Below, piece by piece: positions 16,532 through 26,001 of a stretch of 64,000 nucleotides of DNA. Under the pieces are notes generated by a model. The model was not told where the DNA came from. It ran no database searches and saw nothing but the letters and a program-made list of their open reading frames with translations. The DNA is taken from the NCBI GenBank assembly GCA_021463195.1, contig JAJTXZ010000007.1, forward strand, positions 1-64,000. Reading direction: 5' to 3'. Numbering within the stretch: the stretch's first letter is position 1; each line of letters opens with the position of its first letter. This DNA is from Anaerolineae bacterium. Its GTDB lineage: Bacteria > Chloroflexota > Anaerolineae > UBA4142 > SHND01. A program made the position numbers and the translations under genes.

Positions 16532-17032
16532 TCAATTCAATACAGGTTCAATCGGCTTGTTCTGTTTGCGGATTTTCTCGTTCTCTACGCGCGGAATATT
16601 CGGACGCACTAATAACACCGGCACGGGCGCGTGGCGCACCACGTCGTCCGCGACGCTGCCAATGACCAGACGCGCGACGCCGCCGCGGCCATGCGTGGAC
16701 ATGACAATCAAATCCGCTTCGATTTGGCGCGCAACCTGAATAATCGTGTCCGGCACCGGCGCGCCCCATACCACCAAAGTCGAAACCGCCAAATTCATCA
16801 CGCGAAATTCGGACGCGATTTCGTCGAGATACACCTGCGCGGCGGTTTCGATATCGTGGCGCATTTCAACCGCGATATCGGGGTCGGGAACGAGATAACT
16901 ATAAACCGATTCGCCCGGCACGCGCAGCAAGACAACCTGCGCGCCCATGCAGCCCGCCAACTGGCTCACTTGCGGCAGCGCTTGTTCGGCGAGTTCAGAG
17001 CCATCCAGCGGCACGAGAATTTTTTTATACAT
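16532..17032 (-). CDS. Universal stress protein (UspA family)
   Basis: The start at ATG 17032 follows AAGGAACG and gives 166 residues. It opens with YKKILVPLDGSELAEQALP and has the ATP loop STHGRGGVARLVIGSVADDV. It is clearly a paralogue of the next gene, with a lysine- and glutamate-rich tail (ENEKIRKQNKP) that the neighbour lacks. The 64-base gap to the following gene contains no terminator, so it is probably co-transcribed with it and the FNT channel. Confidence 0.92.
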   Translation of the reverse strand: MYKKILVPLDGSELAEQALPQVSQLAGCMGAQVVLLRVPGESVYSYLVPDPDIAVEMRHDIETAAQVYLDEIASEFRVMNLAVSTLVVWGAPVPDTIIQVARQIEADLIVMSTHGRGGVARLVIGSVADDVVRHAPVPVLLVRPNIPRVENEKIRKQNKPIEPVLN

Positions 17033-17269
17033 GGCACACGTTCCTTTATATAGGTTCGCAGCATCGCGGCGCCCCAGCTTGGCGGCGGAATGTTGCTCTC
17101 CTATAGATGCCCATCGCACTATACCGTCACGCAGTGCGAGTTCGGTCTACAATGGGTCCAAGAATCGTATCTCGGTCCAGCTCCACAGGTTTCAATCGCA
17201 CTATCGCATATTCAAACGCAAAAATCATTTGTCGTTTGTCATTGCTTGCATGGGACAAAGCGACCGCAT

Positions 17270-17304
17270 AAAAAAAACGGACAGGATGATAAATCCTGTC
17301 CGTT
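17270..17304 (-). terminator. Terminator of the radical SAM gene
   Basis: The 12-bp stem AACGGACAGGAT / ATCCTGTCCGTT with a 5-base loop follows the stop codon at 17309 directly, and the A-tract at 17270-17277 gives the T-run on the minus strand. Confidence 0.9.
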
Positions 17305-17308
17305 CCCG

Positions 17309-18856
17309 CTATTTCGCTACGAAAAATCGTTTAGCGTCTTGGATGCGTTCGGGCAAATTGCGCCACGTATCCACGCTCGTCAGCCGTTTCCACAATCGTT
17401 TGGGGCGGAAATAAAAACGGCGGTACGCTTCATGCCATTTTTGCTCGACCAATTTATTGTCCATGCCGGGATAATCGAAATGCGCGTGATCGGATTGAAT
17501 CGCCAAGTCGCGCCAATCTTGCGCGTGCAATTTGCCTTGCCGCTGCACCGCGTCCCACAGCGCGGTCCCGGGATATGGCGACGCAATCATGAAATGCGCC
17601 AAGTCGGGATCGAGCTCTAACGCGAGCGCGGTCGTCCGATCCATTGTCTCGGCGGTCTCGCCGGGCATTCCGTAAATGAAAAAACCCATCGTTTGCAGGC
17701 GCGCCGCTTTGGCATTTTTGAACGCCGCGCGCACCTGCTCGAACGTCTGCGATTTTTTCACGACGTTTTTCAAAATGTGTTCGTCGCCGCTCTCTACGCC
17801 AAATCCAACGCGTTTACAGCCCGCGCGTTTCATCAGTTGAAACAATTCTGCGTCGGTGTGATTCACTTTCATTCCATGCACCGTCACCCATGGCACGTGA
17901 TTCAACTGGTTGTCAATCAACGCTTGACACAATTCTTTGGCGCGCTTGAGATTCAAATTCCAAATATCATCCGTCACGCCGATTTCCGTCGCGCGCAAAT
18001 CATGCACCAACATTTTCCATTCCTGAATCACATTCTCGACTGAACGCGCGCGCCAGGTGTCGCCTGTAATCGGTTTGGAGCAATAAGTGCATTTATACGG
18101 ACAACCGCGTGAAGTCACAATCGTGTACGAACGCGCGTGCGGGTCAAGTCCATCCGTCAACGGCTGTAAATTGGTATAACGATTAATCTTGAAAAGATGG
18201 TACGCGGGAAACGGCAGCGCGTCGAGGTCGGGACTCAACGCGCGGTCCAGATTGTGGCGCACTTTGCCTTGCGCGTCTTTCCACGAAAGTCCTTTGATGC
18301 GCGACCAGACTTCGCCCGCCGATCCCTGCTCCCACAAAGGGAGCGGAAGACTTGCGCTTGGCGCGGTGGGCGCGGCAACGGCGATGGCGGATTGTCCGCC
18401 ATTTCCGCCAAAAGCGAACTCGCGCGCGAACGATGGTGCCCCGCGCTCGTTGGGCGAGGGATGCGCGGCGCGCGCCTCGAGCGCTTGCAAAAATTCGATA
18501 ATCGTATATTCCGCTTCGCCGCGCGCGACAAAATCCACTTCCGGTTTTTGCATGGATTCGTCGGGCATGAGCGTCAAATGCGGGCCCCCCAAAATCGTCA
18601 CCGCGTTATGCTGTTTCGCGGCGCGCGCGTATTGCCATGCTTCGTGAATCAAAGGCGTCGGCGAAGAAATGCCCACGACATCGAATTTTTCGCGCGTCAA
18701 ACGCGCGTCGAGCGATTCATCTTCGACCGCGCCATCGTAAATATCCGTTTCGTATCCCGCCGCCAACAGCGCGCCCGCGAGATAGCCCAAGCCGTTATGA
18801 ATGTGCGTGCGCGAATTCCACACCCGCGCTTCGGGCGACACCAACAAAATTTTCAT
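17309..18856 (-). CDS. B12-binding-domain radical SAM protein with in-frame repeat insertion
   Basis: The protein of 515 residues has an N-terminal cobalamin-binding-like Rossmann domain (2-130: [38 protein letters not shown]) and a radical SAM barrel from about 245, with Cys252, Cys256 and Cys259 in GCPYKCTYC and the [10 protein letters not shown] and GMPGE motifs. The class includes methyltransferases and lipid- or cofactor-modifying enzymes; the substrate is unknown. Residues 131-185, between the two domains, are low-complexity, rich in Ala, Pro, Ser and Gly, and correspond to an inserted palindromic DNA repeat (18302-18466). It is flanked by its own terminator and appears monocistronic. 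Confidence 0.88.
   Translation of the reverse strand: MKILLVSPEARVWNSRTHIHNGLGYLAGALLAAGYETDIYDGAVEDESLDARLTREKFDVVGISSPTPLIHEAWQYARAAKQHNAVTILGGPHLTLMPDESMQKPEVDFVARGEAEYTIIEFLQALEARAAHPSPNERGAPSFAREFAFGGNGGQSAIAVAAPTAPSASLPLPLWEQGSAGEVWSRIKGLSWKDAQGKVRHNLDRALSPDLDALPFPAYHLFKINRYTNLQPLTDGLDPHARSYTIVTSRGCPYKCTYCSKPITGDTWRARSVENVIQEWKMLVHDLRATEIGVTDDIWNLNLKRAKELCQALIDNQLNHVPWVTVHGMKVNHTDAELFQLMKRAGCKRVGFGVESGDEHILKNVVKKSQTFEQVRAAFKNAKAARLQTMGFFIYGMPGETAETMDRTTALALELDPDLAHFMIASPYPGTALWDAVQRQGKLHAQDWRDLAIQSDHAHFDYPGMDNKLVEQKWHEAYRRFYFRPKRLWKRLTSVDTWRNLPERIQDAKRFFVAK
18302..18466 (-). repeat. Repeat element inserted in frame in the radical SAM gene
   Basis: This stretch encodes residues 131-185, including [12 protein letters not shown] and [13 protein letters not shown], peptides typical of translated intergenic palindromic repeats. 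The DNA has a CTCCC..GGGAG stem (about 18329-18343). It spans 165 bases, exactly 55 codons, so the frame is kept. It falls in the linker between the B12-binding-like and radical SAM domains. Confidence 0.55.
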
Positions 18857-18890
18857 GCGTTCGTTTGATTCCTCCGCCCTGTATTTTACA

Positions 18891-20018
18891 CTATCCTGCT
18901 ATCGTCGTCCCAATTAACCTGCCGATAATGTGCGTGACCAATGCCGCGCCTAAACCGATTAGCGCCATCCGCAAACCGGAATGCCATACGCTGCGCCCGG
19001 TCATGAGCGTAATCGCCGCGCCAATTCCAAACAAACCGAGCGCGCTGACCGTTACGCTTGCGAGGATAGCCGTCGTCCCTTGCCAAAGCAAAAATGGAAA
19101 AAGCGGAATCAGCGCGCCGGTGGCAAACAACATAAAAGATGCCGTCGCGGCTTGGATTGCCGAGCCGCCGAGTTCCTGCGGGTCAATCCCCAATTCTTCG
19201 CGCGCCAGCGTATCCAGCGCGGTGGCTTGGTCTTGCATCACGCGCGCGGCGAAAATTTGCGCTTGCGGCGCGCTCAAACCCTTGGATTCATAAATCAACG
19301 CGAGCTCGGTCTGCTCTTCTTGCGGCGCGGATAGAATTTCGGCGCGTTCGATTTTAATTTGACGTTCGTACAATTCGCGCGACGATTGCACGGAAACCCA
19401 TTCGCCTAGCGCCATTGAACACGCGCCCGCGAGCAAGCCCGCCAATCCGGCAATCACAATCGCGTTGCCTTCGGGCGCGGCGCCCGCGACGCCCATGATG
19501 AGCGAAAGATTTGAAACCAAACCATCGTTCGCGCCCAGCACCGCCGCGCGCAGCGCGTTGCCGCCTGCCGCGCGATGCCGTCCTTCAAATTGCGCGATGG
19601 CGCTGCCGGTGAGACCGCCGCCTTGCGCCGCCAGCGCGCTCAAAATGCGCGCGTGCGAATTTTCTTGCGCGGGCAGCGCGGTGTTGGCGGATTCGGGCTG
19701 CGCGGCGTACCCTTGACTGTCGTCGTGTTCCGCGTCGCGCAGCGTCGCTAATACAAAATTCGCGCCCAGACGATGCGCCAACCATGCCAGCGTTCGCGCG
19801 CGCCACGTCGGCGCGCACTCGATCTCGGGCGCGTTCGCCGCGCGCAGTTGGTCGCGCCAAAATTGCGCGTGCTGCGTTTCAGTCGCCGCGAGTTGGCGAT
19901 ACACCTCCGCGAGCTGCGGCGATTTTTCTACGTCGGCAATCGCGCGATACAGATACGCGCTGTCAACTTCATCTTGTAGATTGACGCGATAGCGTTTCAA
20001 CGCTGGAGCGTTTGACAT
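18891..20018 (-). CDS. Ferritin-like/VIT1 fusion iron transporter (MbfA-like)
   Basis: The protein of 375 residues combines an N-terminal rubrerythrin/ferritin-like four-helix domain (about 10-140: [17 protein letters not shown] with Glu ligands, [13 protein letters not shown]) with a C-terminal VIT1/CCC1 membrane domain (about 160-375: [39 protein letters not shown], five membrane helices). In the MbfA group this fusion exports iron and protects against peroxide. The role here is inferred from that family. Start at ATG 20018. It diverges from the DsbA-VKOR unit. Confidence 0.87.
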   Translation of the reverse strand: MSNAPALKRYRVNLQDEVDSAYLYRAIADVEKSPQLAEVYRQLAATETQHAQFWRDQLRAANAPEIECAPTWRARTLAWLAHRLGANFVLATLRDAEHDDSQGYAAQPESANTALPAQENSHARILSALAAQGGGLTGSAIAQFEGRHRAAGGNALRAAVLGANDGLVSNLSLIMGVAGAAPEGNAIVIAGLAGLLAGACSMALGEWVSVQSSRELYERQIKIERAEILSAPQEEQTELALIYESKGLSAPQAQIFAARVMQDQATALDTLAREELGIDPQELGGSAIQAATASFMLFATGALIPLFPFLLWQGTTAILASVTVSALGLFGIGAAITLMTGRSVWHSGLRMALIGLGAALVTHIIGRLIGTTIAG

Positions 20019-20274
20019 GTCGGGTCGCCTTAAATAGCGCAACGTAAAATCCAAGCCAAGTCGGCGCCGGGACCTATTTTAAATTGGTCGCGCGCTTGCG
20101 CGCGATGGTTTAGGAAATGCGCGCAACATGGGTTATTATATGCGCGACCCGCGCTTGGCAAGGCATGGCAGTTGTCACGCGCGCCCGATGACACTTGACC
20201 TTTGGCGCAGCGGGTCGGTCTGCGTATAGTAAATAACGCATTCAATTCTGAATATTCTATGATGAGGTAAAATC

Positions 20275-20946
20275 ATGCCGAAACAGTCTACGCGCAAACG
20301 CGCGCAGCGAAAATCCAACAGCAGTCTCTGGATTATCGGCGGCGTCATTGCCGCCGCTGTCGTTGTATTGGGTCTGGTTCTGATTAATGTCACCGCGCCG
20401 CGCACGCCGCGTGTGCCAGCGCAAACGAGCGCGGGACGCATTTTGGGCGATGCCAACGCGCCTGTGACGATTGATATGTATTCCGATTTCCAATGTCCGG
20501 TCTGTCGCCGCGCCGATTTGGCGATTCAAGAGCTCGTCCCGAAATACGTTGACACGGGCAAAGCCAAAGTGGTGTATCACAATTTCGCTTTTATCGGCAG
20601 AGAATCTACCCAAGCGGCGATGGCGGCGGAATGCGCCAACGATCAGGGAAAATTCTGGGACTATGCTACGCATCTCTTTGACAATCAAGCGGGCGAAAAT
20701 GCCGGCGCGTTTTCGGACCCGAACCTGAAACGGTTCGCGCAAGAATTGAATCTTGATACTGCCGCGTTCAATGCGTGCTTTGACAGCGCCAAACATAGCG
20801 CGTTGATTCAACAAGAATTGGATGCGGGGCGCGCGCTCGGCATCAAGGCAACGCCATCCTTTTTTGTCAATGGACAATTTGTCGAAGGGTTGCTGCCCAC
20901 GCAGCAATTTGCCGCTATGATTGAATCGTACATTCCGAAACAATAA
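20275..20946 (+). CDS. Membrane-anchored DsbA-family thiol oxidoreductase
   Basis: The protein of 223 residues has a basic N-terminus, one membrane helix (about 18-40) and an external thioredoxin-fold domain with active site Cys74-Pro-Val-Cys77 and the cis-proline loop (KATPSFFVNG). It would introduce or shuttle disulfides in exported proteins. The ribosome binding site is GAGG in GATGAGGTAAAATC. The gene is separated by one base from the VKOR gene, whose product is the expected oxidant that regenerates it. Confidence 0.92.
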   Translation: MPKQSTRKRAQRKSNSSLWIIGGVIAAAVVVLGLVLINVTAPRTPRVPAQTSAGRILGDANAPVTIDMYSDFQCPVCRRADLAIQELVPKYVDTGKAKVVYHNFAFIGRESTQAAMAAECANDQGKFWDYATHLFDNQAGENAGAFSDPNLKRFAQELNLDTAAFNACFDSAKHSALIQQELDAGRALGIKATPSFFVNGQFVEGLLPTQQFAAMIESYIPKQ

Positions 20947-20947
20947 T

Positions 20948-21385
20948 ATGAAACTCTCGCGTCCATTGTACGTGGCGATTTTATCCGTCGCGGGTATCGC
21001 GGTTTCGTTTTATTTGCTCACCGTGCATTGGGGCTGGTGGAGCGCGGTGTGTCTGGGCGTTGGCGATTGCGAAGCGGTTAACACAAGCCGCTTTTCCGAA
21101 TTTCTAGGTTTGCCCGTCGCGTTGTGGGGCATCGGCGCATACGTGGCGCTATTGGCGGCGAGTCTCGCCGTGCTGCGGCAAAAATTCAGCCCGTGGGCGG
21201 CGCGCGGTCTATTTCTCATCGCGGCTGTCGGCGTCGCGTTTTCCATTTATCTGACGTACATTGAAGTTTTTGTCTTGCATGAAATCTGCCCGTGGTGCGT
21301 CCTCTCTGCCATTCTGGTCACGCTTATCGCGGTATTGAGCGCGTTGGAAATGCGCGCCGCTGAAATGGAAACGGATGGCGTTTGA
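20948..21385 (+). CDS. Vitamin K epoxide reductase (VKOR) family protein
   Basis: The start at ATG 20948, directly after the DsbA stop codon, gives 145 residues in four membrane helices. The loop pair Cys35 and Cys41 (CLGVGDCEAVNTS) and the CPWC redox centre Cys114-Cys117 are present. Bacterial VKOR proteins oxidise DsbA and pass electrons to quinone. Position and motifs together make a complete disulfide-forming pair. The following P-type ATPase gene begins 34 bases downstream, after a small GGGCAA/TTGCCC hairpin. Confidence 0.93.
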   Translation: MKLSRPLYVAILSVAGIAVSFYLLTVHWGWWSAVCLGVGDCEAVNTSRFSEFLGLPVALWGIGAYVALLAASLAVLRQKFSPWAARGLFLIAAVGVAFSIYLTYIEVFVLHEICPWCVLSAILVTLIAVLSALEMRAAEMETDGV

Positions 21386-21419
21386 GCGTGAGGGCAATCT
21401 TTTGCCCTTGTGATTTGCC

Positions 21420-23444
21420 ATGTTTAATTCAAATACCAAACCGCGTTTTGGCGCGTCCGCCAAACGCCAAACGCAAGAAGCGGTGGAGACGCCGCAGTAC
21501 GAATTCAATCGCGGTGAGGCGTTCCTCACCGCGTTTTGTTTGTTCTTTATGGTCGCGGGCATCCTCGCCGACAATCTGGGCGCGCCGCACTGGCTTGGCG
21601 TTGGTTTGTTCGTCGGCGCGTATTTGACGGGCGGTTATGTCGGCACGCGCACCGCGCTGCAGGCGTTGCGCGAAAAACGTTTGGACGTGAACGGGTTGAT
21701 GATTGTAGCAGCGGTCGGCGCGGCGAGCATTGGCTATTGGGCGGAAGGCGCGATGCTCTTGTTTTTGTTTTCGCTGTCCAATACATTGCAGGCGTTTGCG
21801 ATGGAACGTTCGCGCAACGCGATTCGCGCGTTGATGAAATTGCGCCCCAACGAGGCGCTGCGACGCGCGGCGGACGGCGCGGAAAAAATTGTGCCGATTG
21901 AAGAATTGCAAATCGGCGATCTGATTTTGGTCAAGCCGGGCGAACGAATCGCGATGGATGGGCGCATCGCGCAAGGCGCGAGCGCGATTGACCAATCCGC
22001 CATCACGGGCGAATCCATGCCGGTCGAACGCGCGCCGGGCGATGAGGTTTTCGCAGGCAGCGTAAACGGGCAGGGCGCATTGGAAATTCATGTGACGCGT
22101 TTGGCGCAGGACACCACGCTGGCGCGCGTGATTGAATTGGTGGAACAGGCGCAGGGGCGCAAGGCGCAGACACAACGCTTTCTCGACGAGTTTGAACCCA
22201 AGTACGCAATCGGCGTAATTGGCTTTTCGGCATTGATGTTAGTCGTCGCGTATTTTGGGTTGGGCATGTCGTGGGATGCGTCCTTTTATCGCGCCATGAC
22301 GCTGCTCGTCGTCGCGTCGCCGTGCGCGCTGGTCATTTCTACGCCCGCGTCCATTTTGTCCGCCATCGCGAATGCGGCGCGCAACGGCATTTTGTTCAAA
22401 GGCGGTTCGTATTTGGAGCAAGCCGCGTCGGTGGGCAGCATCGCGTTTGATAAAACGGGAACGCTGACTCTCGGCAAACCGCGCGTGACGGATGTTGTCG
22501 CCGCCGCCGATGTGTTGGGCGATAAATGGTTTGACGCGATATTTTTTCAACAACTCAATCCATTGGGGCCCAGCACGCCTGAACGCTGCACGGCGGAGGA
22601 ATTGCTCGTGTGGGCAGCGAGTGTCGAGAAACGTTCAGAGCATCCGCTCGGCAACGCGATTGTGCTAGAAGCGCAAAGACGAAATTTGGTTTTGGCGCAA
22701 GTGGATGATTTGTTCGCCATTCCGGGGCAGGGCGTCACCGGCACGGTGGATGGCGCGCTCGTGCAGATTGGCAACAAGCGGATGATGGCAGCGGCGAATC
22801 AGATATGGCCCGAACCGATGCGGCGGCGCGCGCGCGAATTGGAATTGGATGGCAAAACCGTTGTTGGCATCAGTCGCAATAATCACCCCATCGGCTTTAT
22901 CGCCGTTGCCGATACGCTGCGCCCGCAAGCGCGCGAGGCGTTGGACGCGCTGCGCGCGCGCGGCATCAAGCGTCTTATCATGCTCACAGGCGATACGCGG
23001 CGCGTCGCGGTGGCGGTCGCGCGTCAAGTGGGCGTGGACGAAGTTTACGCTGACCTATTGCCGCAAGACAAGGTGACTTTGGTGGAGCGGCTCGCGCAGC
23101 AGAACGCGACGGCGATGGTGGGCGACGGCGTGAACGACGCGCCCGCGCTGGCGGTGAGTCATCTCGGCGTAGCGATGGGCGCGATTGGCAGCGATGTCGC
23201 GTTGGAAACCGCCGATGTCGTATTGATGCGCGATGATTTAATGCGCTTGCCATACTTGATTGATTTGGCGCGGCGCGCGCGGCGCATTGTGTGGCAAAAT
23301 ATCGGTTTTTCATTGGCGGTCATTGCCGTATTGATTGTGTCGGTTTTTGTGGTGACGCTGCCGTTGCCCTTGGGCGTGGTCGGGCATGAGGGCAGCACAT
23401 TGATTGTGGTGCTGAACGGTTTGCGGCTGCTGCGCTCGAATTGA
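21420..23444 (+). CDS. Heavy-metal P1B-type ATPase (Zn/Cd/Pb-like)
   Basis: The protein of 674 residues lacks an N-terminal metal-binding domain. The actuator loop (DQSAITGESMPVE), the metal-site helix with Ser300-Pro-Cys302 (SPCALVISTPA), phosphorylation site Asp344 in DKTGTLT, the HP motif (EHPLGNAIV), TGD and GDGVNDAPAL are all present. The C-terminal HEGSTLIVVLNGLRLLR is typical of CadA/ZntA-type exporters. Serine replaces the first Cys of the usual CPC motif, a known variant whose metal preference I cannot assign. It is in line with the DsbA-VKOR genes. Confidence 0.93.
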   Translation: MFNSNTKPRFGASAKRQTQEAVETPQYEFNRGEAFLTAFCLFFMVAGILADNLGAPHWLGVGLFVGAYLTGGYVGTRTALQALREKRLDVNGLMIVAAVGAASIGYWAEGAMLLFLFSLSNTLQAFAMERSRNAIRALMKLRPNEALRRAADGAEKIVPIEELQIGDLILVKPGERIAMDGRIAQGASAIDQSAITGESMPVERAPGDEVFAGSVNGQGALEIHVTRLAQDTTLARVIELVEQAQGRKAQTQRFLDEFEPKYAIGVIGFSALMLVVAYFGLGMSWDASFYRAMTLLVVASPCALVISTPASILSAIANAARNGILFKGGSYLEQAASVGSIAFDKTGTLTLGKPRVTDVVAAADVLGDKWFDAIFFQQLNPLGPSTPERCTAEELLVWAASVEKRSEHPLGNAIVLEAQRRNLVLAQVDDLFAIPGQGVTGTVDGALVQIGNKRMMAAANQIWPEPMRRRARELELDGKTVVGISRNNHPIGFIAVADTLRPQAREALDALRARGIKRLIMLTGDTRRVAVAVARQVGVDEVYADLLPQDKVTLVERLAQQNATAMVGDGVNDAPALAVSHLGVAMGAIGSDVALETADVVLMRDDLMRLPYLIDLARRARRIVWQNIGFSLAVIAVLIVSVFVVTLPLPLGVVGHEGSTLIVVLNGLRLLRSN

Positions 23445-23475
23445 GTTATCCCCGATTTGTCGGGACATGTGACCC

Positions 23476-23504
23476 TTGAAGCGTCGCGTCGGATAAAATA
23501 TAGT
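23476..23504 (+). promoter_or_regulatory. Promoter of the small Cys-containing gene
   Basis: TTGAAG (23476-23481) and TATAGT (23499-23504) are spaced by 17 bases. The leader would begin with the hairpin AAGAAAC-act-GTTTCTT (23511-23527), 39 bases before the start codon. Confidence 0.6.
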
Positions 23505-23566
23505 GGCGCCAAGAAACACTGTTTCTTCGGACGTACGGAAATTGTTGTACGGGAGGAGATACAAAT

Positions 23567-23905
23567 ATGCGCGTCATTATCAATCGAAACTTGTGCGGGC
23601 ATCCAGCGTTTGCGTGCGAAAAATGTTTTGGCGAATTTTTGCGGTTGGGCGCGTACCCCGACCGCGGCTGCATGTTGGATGTGATTGACGACGGCAAACC
23701 CGAAGTCACTGCCGTTATTACTTCGGGACCCTATACGCGCGAGTTGGTCATAACCGATGAGATTCGGGAGCAGGTGATTTACGACGGCTATATGAAATTC
23801 GCGGATTTTCCATTTGAGGCGTTGGAGGTTCAACCGCCGCACGGCGAAGATATTCGCCGCATTATACGCGAATACTCGGAACAATCGCGCACGACAACTG
23901 AATGA
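23567..23905 (+). CDS. Small protein of unknown function with clustered Cys/His
   Basis: The protein of 112 residues has a strong ribosome binding site (GGGAGGAG). It carries Cys10, His12, Cys17, Cys20 and Cys35 in its first third (NLCGHPAFACEKCFGEFLRL, then GCMLDV), which could bind a metal or Fe-S centre, followed by an acidic mixed alpha/beta region without recognisable motifs. I do not know the family. It has its own promoter and terminator, and lies between a metal-exporting ATPase and OsmC, hinting at metal or redox stress. Confidence 0.65.
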   Translation: MRVIINRNLCGHPAFACEKCFGEFLRLGAYPDRGCMLDVIDDGKPEVTAVITSGPYTRELVITDEIREQVIYDGYMKFADFPFEALEVQPPHGEDIRRIIREYSEQSRTTTE

Positions 23906-23926
23906 GCGCGCGCGCGCCTTTCTTCA

Positions 23927-23961
23927 ATAGAGCATAGCAGAGTTCTATGCTCTATTTTTTT
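23927..23961 (+). terminator. Terminator before the osmC-like gene
   Basis: The 11-bp stem ATAGAGCATAG / CTATGCTCTAT with a 7-base loop runs into seven T residues (23955-23961). Confidence 0.93.
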
Positions 23962-24035
23962 GCGAACGCCGCGCGATGGGCTGGAAAAAATTTAGCGTAT
24001 CGGTTATGATGATTCAAATATAATGAGGAGCGTTC

Positions 24036-24497
24036 ATGTCCAGCCAAGAATTTACGCGCATGCTTTGGCGCGACAACATGACCTTTGACGGTACGACGAC
24101 CACCGGGCATTCGATTGTCATTGATACGCCGCCGCCCACCGGCAGCGATAACGGACCGAAACCGATTGAGCTGCTGCTCACAGCATTGGCGGGCTGCACC
24201 GCGATGGATGTTTTGACTATTTTGCAAAAGAAACGCGAACCCTTGCTCGGTTTGGAGGTTGTGGTTAACGGCGCGCGTCGGCAGGAACATCCGCGCATTT
24301 ACACTGATATTGAAATCGTTTATCATGTGCGCGGCAAGGTGAATCCGCACGCGGTCGCGCGCGCAATCGAACTCTCGGAAACAAAATACTGCGGCGTGAG
24401 CGCGATGCTCGCCCTCAGCGCCAAAATTCGGACGCGCTTTGAAATCGAGCCCGCGCCAGTTTTGCCCGATACCGCTGCGGCGGAACCGCAGTCGTAA
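24036..24497 (+). CDS. OsmC-family peroxide/thiol protein
   Basis: The protein of 153 residues follows GAGGAG. It has the OsmC core: PKPIELLLTALAGCTAMDVL with reactive Cys54 and ETKYCGVSAML with Cys119, the pair that reduces organic peroxides in OsmC/Ohr proteins. This sequence is nearer the general OsmC (YhfA-like) group than Ohr. The universal stress gene follows by 23 bases and is probably co-transcribed. Confidence 0.9.
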   Translation: MSSQEFTRMLWRDNMTFDGTTTTGHSIVIDTPPPTGSDNGPKPIELLLTALAGCTAMDVLTILQKKREPLLGLEVVVNGARRQEHPRIYTDIEIVYHVRGKVNPHAVARAIELSETKYCGVSAMLALSAKIRTRFEIEPAPVLPDTAAAEPQS

Positions 24498-24520
24498 TTC
24501 AATTCACAACGGAGTGAACC

Positions 24521-24940
24521 ATGTTTCAAAAAATTTTGCTCGCCTATGACGGTTCAGAGCACAGCCAACGCGCGGCGGCGATGGCGCAAGACCTCGCGTT
24601 AAAATACGGCAGCGCCATCCGAATTGTTTATGCGTTTAATCCCATCTCGCGTATCATTGGCAATCCGGCGCTGGAAGAACGCATGCAGCGCGAGACGACG
24701 CAGGGTAACGAGATTGTGGAACAAGCCGCGGCGCCGCTGCGCGCGGTCGGCCTCGACCCGCATCTCGAAGTTCTCGAAGGTCCGCCGGCGGACGCGATTT
24801 TGCGCGTCGCTCAAGTGCGCGAAGTGGATTTAATTATTATGGGTTCGCGCGGCTTGGGCAGCGCCATCGCGCTCTTTCTCGGCAGCGTCAGCAACAAGGT
24901 ATTGCAAGAAGCCCAGTGTCCGGTTTTGATTACGCGTTAA
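24521..24940 (+). CDS. Universal stress protein (UspA family)
   Basis: The protein of 139 residues has the UspA opening FQKILLAYDGSEHSQRAA and the ATP loop GSRGLGSAIALFLGSVSNKV, then CPVLITR. The loop keeps the spacing needed for ATP binding. It pairs with the OsmC-family gene in a small stress unit that ends at a bidirectional terminator. Confidence 0.92.
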   Translation: MFQKILLAYDGSEHSQRAAAMAQDLALKYGSAIRIVYAFNPISRIIGNPALEERMQRETTQGNEIVEQAAAPLRAVGLDPHLEVLEGPPADAILRVAQVREVDLIIMGSRGLGSAIALFLGSVSNKVLQEAQCPVLITR

Positions 24941-24973
24941 AAAAATCCGCGCCGTTCGGCGCGGATTTTTTTT
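24941..24973. terminator. Bidirectional terminator between convergent genes
   Basis: AAAAATCCGCGCC and GGCGCGGATTTTT form a 13-bp stem with a GTTC loop, ending in a T-run on each strand. It separates the universal stress gene from the convergent oxidoreductase gene. Confidence 0.95.
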
Positions 24974-25011
24974 CGTGCGCGCGGCGCTGTCATTGTCTTG
25001 CGCGGCGGTCG

Positions 25012-26001
25012 CTACAGAGTCACCCAATTTCCGCCGCGTCCGCTTGCCACAAGCGCCTCGATGACGCGCATGTTATTGACGCCATCTTGCAGCGGCGTCG
25101 GCACGGGCAAATCTTTTAGAATGGCGTACGACATCAAATCGCCTTGCACGGTGTACTGGTTGGTCGTCGGAATTTTGATTTCGCGCATTTTGCCTTGCGA
25201 CGCGTGCCACATTTTGCACGGTCGGTCGGACGGCGCGTTAAAAGGAATTTCGATTTCGACGCGTCCGCGCGTGCCAAAAATATTGACGCGTTGATACGAC
25301 GAGAGCTGCGTCGAACAGGTGAATGTCGCTGCGCCGTTTTCAAAATCCAGTATGCCCGACGCGAGATAGTCAATTCGCAGCTGTGGGTCGTATTCGACGA
25401 TGCCGATAACGCGCTGCGGTTCCTTGTCAAAGATAAAGCGCGACAAGGAAATATTGTAACAGCCAATGTCCATCAAGCCGCCGCCGCCAATCTCGGCTTG
25501 ATTGCGAATATTGTTCGGGTCGTCATTATAGTACGAAAAAAAAGATTGAATTGTTCGCAATTCGCCAAGCTTGCCATCATTCACCAATCGTTTTGCTTTT
25601 TGCCACTGCGGATGATGGCGATACATGAACGCTTCCATGATTTTTAAATGCGGATATTTTTTTGCCGCGTCCACCAACGTTTGCGCTTCGGCGCTCGATA
25701 ACGCCAAGGGTTTTTCGCACAAGACATGTTTGCCCGCTTCGAGCGCTTTGATTGACCATGGCACGTGCAAATGATTCGGCAGCGGATTGTAAATCGCGTC
25801 AATCTCCGGGTCCGCCAACAATTCCTCGTACGAGCCGTATGCTTTTGGAATACCCAACGTTTTTGCCGCTTTGCGCGCGCGCCTCAACTCGCGCGAAGCG
25901 ATGGCGTCCACTGCGCTGTATTTGCCGCGCTGCATGGCGGGCAGAACTTTATTAACGCCGATAGCGGCGACGCTGAGCTGACCCCATCGTACTTTACGCA
26001 T
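25012..26001 (-). CDS. Gfo/Idh/MocA-family oxidoreductase
   Basis: The start at ATG 26001 behind AAGGAAC gives 329 residues. An N-terminal NAD(P)-binding Rossmann domain (VRWGQLSVAAIGVNKVLPAM) is followed by the family hallmark EKPLALS and a C-terminal beta-sheet domain with GGGGLMDIGCYNI. Such enzymes oxidise or reduce sugars, inositols or related polyols, or act on dihydrodiols. The substrate is not evident. The start codon overlaps the 3' end of the DUF2277 gene by eight bases, so the two are translated in series. Confidence 0.9.
   Translation of the reverse strand: MRKVRWGQLSVAAIGVNKVLPAMQRGKYSAVDAIASRELRRARKAAKTLGIPKAYGSYEELLADPEIDAIYNPLPNHLHVPWSIKALEAGKHVLCEKPLALSSAEAQTLVDAAKKYPHLKIMEAFMYRHHPQWQKAKRLVNDGKLGELRTIQSFFSYYNDDPNNIRNQAEIGGGGLMDIGCYNISLSRFIFDKEPQRVIGIVEYDPQLRIDYLASGILDFENGAATFTCSTQLSSYQRVNIFGTRGRVEIEIPFNAPSDRPCKMWHASQGKMREIKIPTTNQYTVQGDLMSYAILKDLPVPTPLQDGVNNMRVIEALVASGRGGNWVTL

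Noticed and set aside
20195-20230. TTGACC and TATAGT as promoter of the DsbA-family gene
   Set aside because: The spacing of 24 bases is too long for a sigma-70 promoter and the alternative -35 is poor.
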